From an uncultured Opitutia bacterium (GTDB taxonomy: Bacteria; Verrucomicrobiota; Verrucomicrobiia; Opitutales; Opitutaceae): a stretch of DNA of 64,000 nucleotides. Both the position numbers and the translations under genes were made by a program. Where the stretch lies: NCBI GenBank assembly GCA_903827245.1, contig CAIKHO010000086.1, positions 56,785 to 120,784 on the forward strand, given 5' to 3'. How positions within the stretch are numbered: the stretch's first letter is position 1; each line of letters starts with the position of its first letter. Positions 43,903 to 52,941 of the stretch are shown here, piece after piece. Under the pieces are notes generated by a model. It was given only the letters and a program-made list of their open reading frames with translations, was not told the origin of the DNA and made no database searches.

Positions 43903-43987
43903 TTACGATTTATGATTTACGAATTACGAATGACCAAAGCAGCAACTCCCGGCGTCCGGGCATCCAAGTCGTAACTCGTAAATCAAG
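43903..43987. repeat. Intergenic repeat, family K, inside the liv operon
   Basis: Left arm ATTTACGATTTATGATTTAC continuing GAATTACGAATGACC; right arm TCGTAACTCGTAAATC, ending about 3 bases before the livF ATG. The spacer includes CCCGGCGTCCGGG, a small hairpin. Its A+T-rich words contrast with the surrounding G+C-rich coding sequence. Confidence 0.75.
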
Positions 43988-44695
<708 letters not shown>

Positions 44696-44705
44696 GCGGC
44701 CCGAC

Positions 44706-44770
44706 GTAGGGGCGCTCCTTGCGGGCGCCCTCCGGACACAAGCCCGGGCGTCGTCAAGCAACGCCCCTAC
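44706..44770. repeat. Intergenic palindrome, family P
   Basis: GTAGGGGCG (44706-44714) and CGCCCCTAC (44762-44770) are perfectly complementary, with internal partly complementary words (GCGGGCGCCC and CCCGGGCGTCGTC). It lies 10 bp after the livF stop. Half-copies occur at 18425-18455 and near 52733. The remaining gap to 44977 also contains CTCCTGTG and CACAGGAG as an inverted pair (about 44823-44857). Confidence 0.75.
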
Positions 44771-44977
44771 TAGGGACGCGCCGTCCTCGTCGCACTCCGC
44801 CCTCGGCTCTTCCTCGGATCGCCTCCTGTGAAAATTCCGATCCGTTGCACAGGAGACAAACCGAGGTCGATCAGAGTCCAAGCCTTGCGGAAATCATAAT
44901 GACAGGCGGCAGGACGATGAGGGTTCAACTGTGGCATTGCCGTCCGCCCGTTTCTGTCTTGCGATAAACTCCACCCC

Positions 44978-47605
44978 ATGAAATCCCCGCGTCTTCTGCT
45001 GCCTGTCCTGTGTCTCTCCGCCGCGTTCTGCGCGCCGCTGCGCGCGGCCGATGCCCCCGCCTCCGCCTCCCCTTGGCCCGCGATCCAGCGGGAGAACAAG
45101 CCCTGGACCCGCTGGTGGTGGCCCGGCAGCGCCGTCGACAAGGCCAACCTCACCCGCGAGCTCGAGGCCATCGCCGCCGCCGGCTTCGGCGGCGTCGAGA
45201 TCACGCCGATCTACGGCGCGAAGGGCTACGACGACCGCTTCATCGATTTCCTCTCGCCCAAGTGGATGGAAATGCTCGAGTACACCGGCCGCGAGGCGAA
45301 GCGGCTCGACCTCGCCGTCGACATGGCCACCGGCACCGGCTGGCCCTTCGGCGGCCCGTGGATCACGCCGGAGTTTTCCAACACCAAGATCGTCCTCAAG
45401 GACGGCCGGCTCGCGGGCGAGCCCACCAACCAGATGGTGAAGCGCTCCGCGCCTGGCGACCAGGGCCTCGTGATCGACCCTTACTCGCCCGAGGCGCTGC
45501 GACACTACCTCGCCCCGATCGGCCAGGCCTTCGCCAATTTCCCCCGCGAGCTGATCCATACCCAGTTTCACGACTCGTTCGAGTATTACGATGCGAGCTG
45601 GACCCCGGAATTGCCGAAGGTTTTCCAAAAGATGCACGGCTACGACATCCAGCAGTTCGCCGCCGAGCTGATGGGCGCAAAGCCGCTCGACAAGGACACG
45701 CTCGCCCGCGTGAAGACCGACTACCGCGAGACGCTCGCCCAGCTCCACCTCGACTACCTGCACACCTGGGTCGAGTGGTCGCACGAGCGCGGCTGGCTGG
45801 TCCGCAACCAATCGCACGGCGCCCCGGCCAACCTCCTCGACCTCTACGCCAACGCCGACATCCCCGAGACGGAGATCTTCGGCTCGCACGAATTCCCCAT
45901 CCCCCGTTTCCGGCGCGACCCCGGCGACTTCGATCCGTCCCCCGGCCGCACGGCGCACCCGTCGATCATCAATCGCTTCGCCTCGTCCGCCGCGCATGTC
46001 GCCGGCCATCCCTACGCCTCGTCCGAGACGTTCACCTGGCTGCGCGAGCACTTCCGCGAGGCGCCTTCGGAGATGAAGCCCGAGGCCGACGCCCTCTTCC
46101 TCGCCGGCATCAACCACATCTTCTACCACGGCAATGCTTACTCTCCCGCCGACGCCCCCTGGCCCGGCTGGGTGTTTTACGCTTCCACCCAGTTCAACAC
46201 CCGCAATCCCCTGTGGCATGACTTCGGCGACAGCATCAACGCCTACATCGCGCGGGCCCAGACGCTTCTCCAGGCCGGCACACACGACAACGACGTCCTC
46301 GTTTACTGGCCCCTCGATGACCTCTGGCACAATGCCGAGGGCATGCAGATCCAGCTCACCGTCCACGCCAGCTGGCTGCCGGACACGCCGTGCGGCAAGC
46401 TCATGACCGAACTCGGCGCCCGCGGCTACGCCTACGACCTCATCTCCGACGCGCAACTCGGCCAGACCAGCGCCGACCAGAACGGCGAACTCAAGACGCC
46501 CGGCGGCACCTTTCACACCATCATCGTGCCAAAGACGGACCACATGCCGCTGCCCACCCTGCAGCGCCTGCTCGCCCTCGCCAACGATGGCGCGTCCGTG
46601 TTGTTCCTCGATGCGCTTCCCGCCGACGTCCCCGGCTACGGCCAGCTCGCGGAGCGGCGCGCCCAGTTCAAGACCGAGCTCGCGCGTCTCCACCTCGCCG
46701 CCGGCCCGGCCGGCACCAGCCAGGCGAAGCTCGGCCGCGGCCGCGTCGTCGTCGCCCCGCTCACGCCCTTGCTCGCCGCCAGCGGCGCGAGCCGCGAACC
46801 ACTGTCCGACACCGGTCTGCAGTTCGTGCGGCGGCGCACGGCAGACGGCTTCATCTACTTCATCGCCAACCTCACCGGACAGCCCGTCGACGGCTGGGTC
46901 CGCCTCGGCCGTCCCGCGCAGTCCGCCCTGCAGATGAATCCGCGCCGCGGTGGCTTCGGCGTCGCCGCGCTCCGCCAGCGCGACGGCGTGGCGGAGGTTT
47001 ATCTCCAGCAGGCCCCGGGCGAATCCTTCTTCATCAAGACCCTGACCGCCGGCGCCGCCCCCGGCCCCCGCTCAGTCTACTCCCGCCGCGGCACGCCGGT
47101 CGCCCTCGGCGGCGAATGGAAGGTCACCGCACTGCGCGGCGGCCCCGAGCTCCCGCCCGCGTTTACCGCCGGCGGACCCGGTTCCTGGACAGCACAAGGT
47201 GGCGAATGGCAGCGCTTCGGCGGCACCGCGCGCTACGAAACCGAGTTCACCCTGCCCGCCGGCGTGAAAGCCGACGACTGGGTGCTCGATCTCGGCGATG
47301 TGCGCGAGACCGCCCGCGTTTTCGTCAATGGCGTCGAGACCGACCTGATCTGGTCCCTCCCCGAGCGCACCAAGATCGGCACCTTCCTCAAGCCCGGCAA
47401 AAACACCCTCGCCCTCGAGATCACCAACACCGCCGCCAACCGCATCCGCGACTTGGACCAGCGCAAGGTGCCGTGGAAAAATTTCTACGAGATCAACTTC
47501 GTGAACATCTCCTACCAGCCCTTCGACGCCTCCGGCTGGCCCCTCCAGCCCTCCGGCCTCCTCGGCCCGGTGCAGCTGGTGCCGCTGATCGCGTTCACGC
47601 CATAG
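44978..47605 (+). CDS. GH106-like glycoside hydrolase (alpha-L-rhamnosidase type), secreted
   Basis: An 875-aa exported enzyme: signal peptide LLPVLCLSAAFCAPLRA, then the family opening WTRWWWPGSAVDKANLTREL and AAGFGGVEITPIYGAKGYDD of the N-terminal TIM-barrel. Further blocks are MATGTGWPFGGPWITPEF, HTQFHDSFEYYDASWTPELP, and ASSETFTWLREHF. The C-terminal part, AFTAGGPGSW through RVFVNGVETDLIWSLP, looks like a beta-sandwich module. GH106 enzymes remove rhamnose from plant polysaccharides such as pectin (RG-I/RG-II). The substrate is inferred. It is not beside other carbohydrate genes except the distant xylA. Confidence 0.85.
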   Translation: MKSPRLLLPVLCLSAAFCAPLRAADAPASASPWPAIQRENKPWTRWWWPGSAVDKANLTRELEAIAAAGFGGVEITPIYGAKGYDDRFIDFLSPKWMEMLEYTGREAKRLDLAVDMATGTGWPFGGPWITPEFSNTKIVLKDGRLAGEPTNQMVKRSAPGDQGLVIDPYSPEALRHYLAPIGQAFANFPRELIHTQFHDSFEYYDASWTPELPKVFQKMHGYDIQQFAAELMGAKPLDKDTLARVKTDYRETLAQLHLDYLHTWVEWSHERGWLVRNQSHGAPANLLDLYANADIPETEIFGSHEFPIPRFRRDPGDFDPSPGRTAHPSIINRFASSAAHVAGHPYASSETFTWLREHFREAPSEMKPEADALFLAGINHIFYHGNAYSPADAPWPGWVFYASTQFNTRNPLWHDFGDSINAYIARAQTLLQAGTHDNDVLVYWPLDDLWHNAEGMQIQLTVHASWLPDTPCGKLMTELGARGYAYDLISDAQLGQTSADQNGELKTPGGTFHTIIVPKTDHMPLPTLQRLLALANDGASVLFLDALPADVPGYGQLAERRAQFKTELARLHLAAGPAGTSQAKLGRGRVVVAPLTPLLAASGASREPLSDTGLQFVRRRTADGFIYFIANLTGQPVDGWVRLGRPAQSALQMNPRRGGFGVAALRQRDGVAEVYLQQAPGESFFIKTLTAGAAPGPRSVYSRRGTPVALGGEWKVTALRGGPELPPAFTAGGPGSWTAQGGEWQRFGGTARYETEFTLPAGVKADDWVLDLGDVRETARVFVNGVETDLIWSLPERTKIGTFLKPGKNTLALEITNTAANRIRDLDQRKVPWKNFYEINFVNISYQPFDASGWPLQPSGLLGPVQLVPLIAFTP

Positions 47606-47647
47606 GTGGCTCATCAATTTTCGTAACACACCGCCGCTCAGCCCCTC

Positions 47648-47713
47648 ATGAAACCCGTCCTGTTTCTATTCGTGTTACTAGCGGCATCAGTGTTTGCCGC
47701 TGTTGATCTGTGA
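47648..47713 (+). pseudogene. Orphan signal-peptide stub (21 codons)
   Basis: ATG at 47648 encodes MKPVLFLFVLLAASVFAAVD and then one Leu before a TGA. It has the shape of a Sec signal peptide (basic start, hydrophobic core, Ala-rich cleavage region) with nothing behind it. It is either the start of a truncated secreted-protein gene or a chance micro-ORF. The following 288 bp to 48001 contain no recognisable gene. Confidence 0.45.
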
Positions 47714-48001
47714 ACGAATCCTCACCTGTGGCGATGCGTTCGCGTAGTTGTTCGTCGTTTAGCACGCACAACCATGATGAAGTTAGGAAACTCGTTGGCC
47801 AGCGGGGAATTTTGAAATGACGAGTCGATCCAACGGTGTAGGCCGCCAGAACTATAATCGACCGTTCCGTTCAGCTTCGTCGGGCAGGTGCCTTCGGTAA
47901 CGCCTCCAACCAGCCCGTTCTTTCAAGAAATCCCTCTAGCCCTTCAAATTTTCCAGCGAGGGCCGCTTGACCCTAATAATCGTCGCGCTCATTTTGCTGG
48001 C

Positions 48002-48175
48002 ATGGCGCGGAAAACGATCACCTTGGACCGTGAGCATTGCGTCCCGGCGCCAACGGTCAAAACCGGGGCCGATACGCTCGAGTTTTATCGAGGCAAGACG
48101 ACCTGGCTTGGCGCGAAAAAGATCGCCCAGATCGAGCGTCCACACCGGGCCAAACGCCGCTCGCTCCGGACGTGA
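48002..48175 (+). CDS. Candidate antitoxin of a PIN-domain toxin operon
   Basis: A 57-aa basic protein (MARKTITLDREHCVPAPTVK, then KTGADTLEFYRGKTTWLGAK, ending RPHRAKRRSLRT). Its TGA overlaps the GTG start of the PIN gene by four bases (GTGA), the classic arrangement of an antitoxin before its toxin. No AbrB, RHH or Phd motif is obvious, so it would be a new or very divergent antitoxin family. It may also start further upstream at 47888, but the resulting lead is not credible. No Shine-Dalgarno is clear. Confidence 0.6.
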   Translation: MARKTITLDREHCVPAPTVKTGADTLEFYRGKTTWLGAKKIAQIERPHRAKRRSLRT

Positions 48176-48555
48176 TTTACGACAGCACGTTCTTCATCGC
48201 CCTCGAGCGAAAGCGAACGCGACCGGCCGCCCAAGCCCTCCTCGCCCAGCATCAGGACCGGCCGGCGCGCCTGCCCATCATCGTTTTTGGCGAATTGGCC
48301 GCCGGCTACGCGAGCTTGGAGGAATTACGCGCGAACATCGAGCCGGCTTATACGGTGGAACCGTTGACGGAGCAAATCGCCTGGCACGCCTCTCGCATCC
48401 AACGAACGGTCGAGGCCGCGGGGACACCGATCGGAGAGAACGATACCTGGATCGCCGCGTTTGCACTGGCGTTGAGCGAGCCCTTGGTTTCACGCGATGC
48501 CGACTTCGACCGCGTGGTGTCCGCCGGAATTCCGCTGCAATTAATCCGGTTCTGA
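48172..48555 (+). CDS. PIN-domain ribonuclease (VapC-like toxin)
   Basis: A 127-aa PIN domain. The four acidic active-site positions are visible: Asp in VIYDSTFF, Glu in IIVFGELAAGY, Asp in GENDTWIAAFAL and Asp in SRDADFDRV. The length matches VapC-type toxins, which cleave tRNA or rRNA. It starts GTG at 48172, overlapping the small upstream gene. The toxicity and target are inferred from family. The adjacent DNA is free of phage or IS genes, but lies in a gene-poor 1-kb stretch. Confidence 0.88.
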   Translation: MIYDSTFFIALERKRTRPAAQALLAQHQDRPARLPIIVFGELAAGYASLEELRANIEPAYTVEPLTEQIAWHASRIQRTVEAAGTPIGENDTWIAAFALALSEPLVSRDADFDRVVSAGIPLQLIRF

Positions 48556-48658
48556 CCGACGGGAACCGGTCGGGCCTGCCAAAGACCAAAGCCGGGCCAA
48601 TGCGGCATGCCGGTTGTTCAGGATCGAATCCGTGATTTACCCTGCTTGATTTTTTCCG

Positions 48659-48686
48659 GAGCCCGCTAAAATAGCGGGCTTTTTTG
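48659..48686 (+). terminator. Rho-independent terminator
   Basis: GAGCCCGCTA and TAGCGGGCTT form a G+C-rich hairpin (about 48660-48680) followed by a T-tract TTTTTT. It is oriented for the plus strand, downstream of the PIN gene and upstream of htpG. Confidence 0.9.
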
Positions 48687-48691
48687 CTTTC

Positions 48692-48722
48692 CGCGCTTTC
48701 AACCTTCACCTTTCAACCCTCT
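48692..48722. repeat. Solo arm of the TTTCAAC repeat family
   Basis: CTTTCAACCTTCACCTTTCA followed by ACC resembles the right end of the four-helix-bundle unit. It lies between the terminator and the htpG start codon at 48735, with no matching left arm. Confidence 0.5.
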
Positions 48723-48734
48723 ACTCAACCTCCC

Positions 48735-50576
48735 ATGTCCACCGTCACTCCGCAAAAATTCGAGTTCCAGGCCGAGATCAAGCAGCTGCTCGATATCGTC
48801 ATCCACTCGCTCTACACCGAGAAGGAAATCTTCGTCCGTGAGCTCGTGTCCAACGCCTCCGACTCACTCGAGAAGCTTCGCCACACCCAGATCACCGAGA
48901 AGGAAATCTTCGACGACAAGCTGGAGCTGGAGATCAATGTCACGACCGACGACAAGGCGAAGACCATCACCATTCAGGACTTTGGCGTCGGCATGACGCA
49001 GGCCGAGCTGGTCGAGAACCTCGGGACTATCGCCCACTCCGGCTCCAAGGCCTTTCTCAAGGCCCTCGGCGAGAGCGGCACGAAAAACGCCGGGCTCATC
49101 GGCCAGTTCGGTGTCGGATTCTACTCGGCCTTCATGGTCGCAAAACAGGTCCGCGTTTATACCCATTCGTGGCGCGCGAGCGAGCCCGGCCAGCTTTGGA
49201 CCAGCGATGGCTCCGGCAGCTACGAGATCGAGGAAAGCGACGGCCAGCGCCGCGGCGCGAAGATCGTCATCGAGCTGAAGGATGATTGCGCCGAGTTCGC
49301 GCAGGACTGGAAGATGAAGGAGATTCTCGAGCGCTACAGCGCGTTCGTCTCGTTCCCCATCAATCTCAACGGCAAGCGCGTCAACACCGTCCAGGCCCTC
49401 TGGCTGCGCAGCAAGAACGAGATCAAGGAGGAGGAATACACCGAGTTCTACAAGTTCCAGGCCCACGCCTACGACGAGCCGCGCCTGCGCCTGCATTTTT
49501 CCGCCGACGCCCCGCTCGCGATCAACGCCCTGCTCTTCGTCCCGAAGGAAAACACCGAGAAGCTCGGACTCGCCCGCACCGAGGCGTCCGTCGCGCTCTA
49601 CTGCCGCAAGGTCCTGATCGACGCCAAGCCCAAGGACCTCCTGCCCGAATGGCTCCGCTTTCTCAAGGGCGTCGTCGACAGCGAAGATCTCCCGCTCAAC
49701 ATCTCGCGCGAGACGATGCAGGACAAGGCCCTCATCGAGAAGCTGAACAAGGTCATCACGAAGCGCTTCCTCAAGTTCCTCGAGGACGAGGCGAAAAACC
49801 GGGTCGACAGCTACAATGAATTCTACCGGGAATTCGGCGTCTTCCTCAAGGAGGGCGCGGCCCTCGACTTCACGCACAAGGATGCGCTCGTGAAGCTGCT
49901 CCGCTTCGAGTCGTCGCTCACCGACAAGGGCAAGACCACCTCGCTCGCCGACTACGTCACGCGCATGGGCGCCGACCAGAAGGAGATCTATTATCTCGTC
50001 GGCCCGAATCGGGCCGCAATCGAAAGCGGGCCGTACCTTGAAGGCTTCAAGGCCCGCAGCCTCGAGGTGCTCTTCTGCTACGAAGCCGTGGACGAGTACG
50101 TGATGAACAACGTCCGCGAATTCGACGGCAAGAAGCTCACCGCCGCCGACCACGCCGACGTGAAACTCTCCGACCTGCCCAAGCCCGAGGGCGCGTTGAG
50201 CGAGTCAGACACCAAGACTCTCACGCAATGGCTCAAGGAGACGCTCGGCGAGCGCGTTTCCGAGGTGAAGGCCAGCGACCGCCTGGTCGATTCGCCCGCG
50301 CTCGCGCTCAATGCCGACAAGTTCATGTCGCCCCAGATGCGCCGCATGATGAAGGCCATGAACAAGGACGGCGGCGATTCCCCGCTGCGCGTGAACCTTG
50401 AGATCAATCCCCGCTCCGCCGTGATGAAGCGGCTTTTTGAAACCCACACCAGCGCGCCGGAGAAGGCCAGGCTCGTCGCCGAGCAAATCCTCGACAACGC
50501 GCTCATCAGCGCCGGCCTGCTGGACGATGCCACCCCGATGGTTGCCCGCCTCTACAAGCTGCTGGAGTCGGTCTGA
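48735..50576 (+). CDS. htpG: Molecular chaperone HtpG (Hsp90)
   Basis: Cytosolic ATP-dependent chaperone of 613 aa. The N-terminal ATPase domain has FVRELVSNASDSLEKLRH (Mg-binding Asn), IQDFGVGMTQAEL, and GLIGQFGVGFYSAFMVA. The middle domain contains the catalytic-Arg loop LPLNISRETMQDKAL. The C-terminal domain ends GLLDDATPMVARLYKLLE. All are standard bacterial HtpG features, and the protein lacks the eukaryotic charged linker. ATG at 48735 begins MSTVTPQKFEFQAEIKQLL. A strong terminator isolates it from the toxin-antitoxin operon. Confidence 0.97.
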   Translation: MSTVTPQKFEFQAEIKQLLDIVIHSLYTEKEIFVRELVSNASDSLEKLRHTQITEKEIFDDKLELEINVTTDDKAKTITIQDFGVGMTQAELVENLGTIAHSGSKAFLKALGESGTKNAGLIGQFGVGFYSAFMVAKQVRVYTHSWRASEPGQLWTSDGSGSYEIEESDGQRRGAKIVIELKDDCAEFAQDWKMKEILERYSAFVSFPINLNGKRVNTVQALWLRSKNEIKEEEYTEFYKFQAHAYDEPRLRLHFSADAPLAINALLFVPKENTEKLGLARTEASVALYCRKVLIDAKPKDLLPEWLRFLKGVVDSEDLPLNISRETMQDKALIEKLNKVITKRFLKFLEDEAKNRVDSYNEFYREFGVFLKEGAALDFTHKDALVKLLRFESSLTDKGKTTSLADYVTRMGADQKEIYYLVGPNRAAIESGPYLEGFKARSLEVLFCYEAVDEYVMNNVREFDGKKLTAADHADVKLSDLPKPEGALSESDTKTLTQWLKETLGERVSEVKASDRLVDSPALALNADKFMSPQMRRMMKAMNKDGGDSPLRVNLEINPRSAVMKRLFETHTSAPEKARLVAEQILDNALISAGLLDDATPMVARLYKLLESV

Positions 50577-50597
50577 GCCGGAACGATGCAGTCGCCG

Positions 50598-50680
50598 GTA
50601 GCAGCCGACGTGAGGAGGCTGGTTTGAAGTGAGTCACCAAACCAAGCCTCGTTACCTCGGCTGCTACATTCCGGAAGCAA
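50598..50680. repeat. Intergenic palindrome, family E (second copy)
   Basis: Left arm GTAGCAGCCGACGTGAGGAG (about 50598); right arm AAGCCTCGTTACCTCGGCTG continuing CTAC (about 50643-50667), then the same ATTCCGGAAGC flank as at 29804. It lies in the convergent gap between htpG and the hypothetical gene at 50774. Confidence 0.8.
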
Positions 50681-50773
50681 TCCAATTACGTAGTCCCGGT
50701 TGAGTCATTGCGGGTCGCCGATCCGGCCCTGCAGTTTGGACGTAAGGCGGGTATTGACCGCCTTCTCCTTTCC

Positions 50774-51178
50774 TCACGCACACTGGCGTGCCAATCGGCC
50801 TTTGTGCGGCCGTCCGGACCGTTTCCAGGCGGCATGCAGGCGCAGCCATCGATCGCGGCTGACAAACTCCAAGCCTCCCTCGGCATCGTGGCGCACCCAG
50901 CCACCGGCAACCCCGGCAAGCATGCGGAACAAGGCGACCTCTTCCACCCGGAATTCCTTGGGCGCGGCACTCGTTCCGGCCACCGTCTCCCAGAGCGTGT
51001 GGGGCAGCTCCGGCACCCAGTCCCGGTCATAGATCTCCAGGCACATGCGGCCGACCAGCGCCGGTAGTAGCCGGCATGCCTGCACCTTCTGCAAGGGCAC
51101 AGTTATGCTGGTGTCGGGGTAGTCAGCAACGCCGGTCGGCCGCGAAGTGAAGGTGCCGGAGGGATCGTGGCGTTTCAT
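50774..51178 (-). CDS. Hypothetical protein
   Basis: A 134-aa protein with no recognised family. After a polar lead (HDPSGTFTSRPTGVADY) it reads ITVPLQKVQACRLLPALVGR, MCLEIYDRDWVPELPHTLWE and a Val/Gly segment GVAGGWVRHDAEGG, ending in a basic C-terminus (WKRSGRPHKGRLARQ). No signal peptide. It is divergent from the aldehyde dehydrogenase gene across a promoter region that contains a perfect 18-bp palindrome, so it may share regulation with it. Function unknown. Confidence 0.7.
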   Translation of the reverse strand: MKRHDPSGTFTSRPTGVADYPDTSITVPLQKVQACRLLPALVGRMCLEIYDRDWVPELPHTLWETVAGTSAAPKEFRVEEVALFRMLAGVAGGWVRHDAEGGLEFVSRDRWLRLHAAWKRSGRPHKGRLARQCA

Positions 51179-51239
51179 GCGGGGCTCCCTAGCATGAAAG
51201 ACAGCTTGAAACAGCCGGCCCGGAAGGAAAGTGGACGAC

Positions 51240-51257
51240 GGTAACAGCCCTGTTACC
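51240..51257. promoter_or_regulatory. 18-bp palindrome in a divergent promoter region (candidate operator)
   Basis: GGTAACAGCCCTGTTACC is perfectly symmetrical (8-bp half sites around CC). It lies about 80 bp upstream of the aldehyde dehydrogenase start and about 60 bp upstream of the divergent hypothetical gene. Such symmetry suits a dimeric repressor, but no regulator gene is adjacent and no second copy was seen. Confidence 0.5.
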
Positions 51258-51340
51258 TTTTCCGGGATCCCGATCCGATCTATCGTGCAATGCAGGCGGG
51301 TGGCTTGCCACCTGTGATGTCCATGCCCTACCTTGGCTGC

Positions 51341-52705
51341 ATGTCCCTCGTCTCGATCAACCCGGCCACCGGTCAGCGCCTGAGCATCCATGCCACGTTT
51401 ACTTCGCGGCAGATCGAGACGGCCGTCGCGCGGGCCCATTCCGCGTTCCTCGGTTGGCGCGAGCTTTCGCCCGCCGGACGGGCGCGGCACCTGCGCGCCC
51501 TCGCCCGCACCCTGCGCGAGCAACGGGACGAACTCGCCGAACTCGCCACCGCCGAGATGGGCAAACCGGTCGCCCAGGCGCGCGCCGAGATCGATAAAAG
51601 CGCCCTGACCTGCGAATTCTACGCACGCCACGGCCGGGACTGGCTCGCTGACGAGCATCCGCCTGGCGCCTCCCCGCATGCTCGCGTGACCTACGAGCCG
51701 CTCGGGATCGTGCTCGGCATCATGCCGTGGAACTTTCCGTTCTGGCAGGTCATCCGCGCCGCCGCACCCGCCCTCATGGCCGGGAATACGTTTCTGTTGA
51801 AGCATGCCTCCAACGTCACGGGCTGCGCGCTCGCCCTCGAGCAGGTCGTCACCGAGGCAGGCCTGCCCGCCGGTCTGCTGCAGACGCTTCTCGTCACCTC
51901 CGCTGAAATTCCCGCCCTGATCGCGGACCCGCGCGTGGCTGGCATCACGCTCACCGGCAGCACGGCCGCGGGCAAAAGCGTGGCCGCACTCGCGGGCGCC
52001 GCGATGAAGCCGGGCGTTTATGAGCTCGGCGGCAGCGACCCCTACATTGTCCTCGCCGATGCCGACCTCGATCATGCCGCCGAAATCTGCGCCCAGGCCC
52101 GCCTCTTCAACAGCGGCCAGAGCTGCGTCTGCGGCAAGCGCTTCATCGTGGTCGAGTCGGTCCGGCGCGCCTTCGAGAAAAAATTCATCGCACGCCTCGC
52201 CGCCCGCCGCGTCGGCCATCCCGCCGACCCGCAGACCGACGTCGGGCCCCTCGCCCGGCACGACCTGCGCGACGAACTGCATGCGCAGGTGACGGCCAGC
52301 ATCCGCCGTGGCGCCCGCCTGCTGGCTGGCGGGCGGATCCCGCGCGGCCCGGGTTTCTTCTATCCGCCCACCGTGCTCACCAATGTGCGGAAGGGCATGC
52401 CGGCCTATGACGACGAGCTTTTCGGACCGGTGGCCGCCATCATTCCCGTGCGCGACGAGGAGACGACCGTGGCCACGGCCAACGACTCGATCTACGGCCT
52501 CGGCGCCGCCATTTTCAGCCGCGACCGCCGGCGCGCCCGGGAGCTCGCCGGCCGGATCGAGAGCGGCCAGGTGTTCGTGAACGAATTCGTGCGCTCCGAT
52601 CCCGCGCTTCCGTTTGGCGGGGTCAAGCAGAGCGGCTACGGCCGCGAACTCGGCACTTGGGGCCTGCGCGCCTTCGTCAATGTAAAGACCGTGTGGGTGA
52701 GTTGA
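51341..52705 (+). CDS. Aldehyde dehydrogenase, succinate-semialdehyde type
   Basis: NAD(P)-dependent ALDH of 454 aa, closest in pattern to YneI/Sad-type succinate-semialdehyde dehydrogenases. The oxyanion Asn is in MPWNFPFWQV, the general-base Glu in YELGGSDPYIVL, and the catalytic Cys in NSGQSCVCGKRFI; the C-terminal PFGGVKQSGYGRELG and TVWV are typical. The start at 51341 (MSLVSINPATG) matches the family; two in-frame ATGs upstream are less likely. The precise substrate cannot be fixed from sequence. Confidence 0.9.
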   Translation: MSLVSINPATGQRLSIHATFTSRQIETAVARAHSAFLGWRELSPAGRARHLRALARTLREQRDELAELATAEMGKPVAQARAEIDKSALTCEFYARHGRDWLADEHPPGASPHARVTYEPLGIVLGIMPWNFPFWQVIRAAAPALMAGNTFLLKHASNVTGCALALEQVVTEAGLPAGLLQTLLVTSAEIPALIADPRVAGITLTGSTAAGKSVAALAGAAMKPGVYELGGSDPYIVLADADLDHAAEICAQARLFNSGQSCVCGKRFIVVESVRRAFEKKFIARLAARRVGHPADPQTDVGPLARHDLRDELHAQVTASIRRGARLLAGGRIPRGPGFFYPPTVLTNVRKGMPAYDDELFGPVAAIIPVRDEETTVATANDSIYGLGAAIFSRDRRRARELAGRIESGQVFVNEFVRSDPALPFGGVKQSGYGRELGTWGLRAFVNVKTVWVS

Positions 52706-52941
52706 GCGTTCGCGCTCCACGATCCTCGCAGGGCCGTCGGCTTGACGACCCCCGGTTTGCGGTCGTCAAACAGGGCGTCCGCAAGGACTGGGCGAAAGCG
52801 CCCCGGGGCAAAGGGAACCCTGGCGGCACGGCACAGTCGGTGCTTTCCTTGCGTTGGTTACATTCCGGCAACCGGACATTAAATCCTCGTTTCGACCCGT
52901 CCGCAGCCTAGTCTGCCCAACTCTTTTACCGCCCGGTTCCC
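52706..52941. other. Region upstream of ppk
   Basis: A 236-bp gap. Near 52730-52800 it contains GGGCCGTCGGCTTGACGACC and TGCGGTCGTCAAACAGGGCG, weak relatives of repeat family P. A candidate promoter for ppk is not distinct. Confidence 0.35.

Noticed and set aside
47714..48001. Possible integron attC site (GTTAGGA near 47782)
   Set aside because: No complementary RYYYAAC box or imperfect palindrome of attC type could be found, and there is no integrase or cassette array.
48556..48660. Possible small RNA or tRNA-like sequence (TTCAGGATCGAATCC) before the terminator
   Set aside because: The T-arm-like word has no acceptor or anticodon stem around it; the terminator is explained by the PIN operon.
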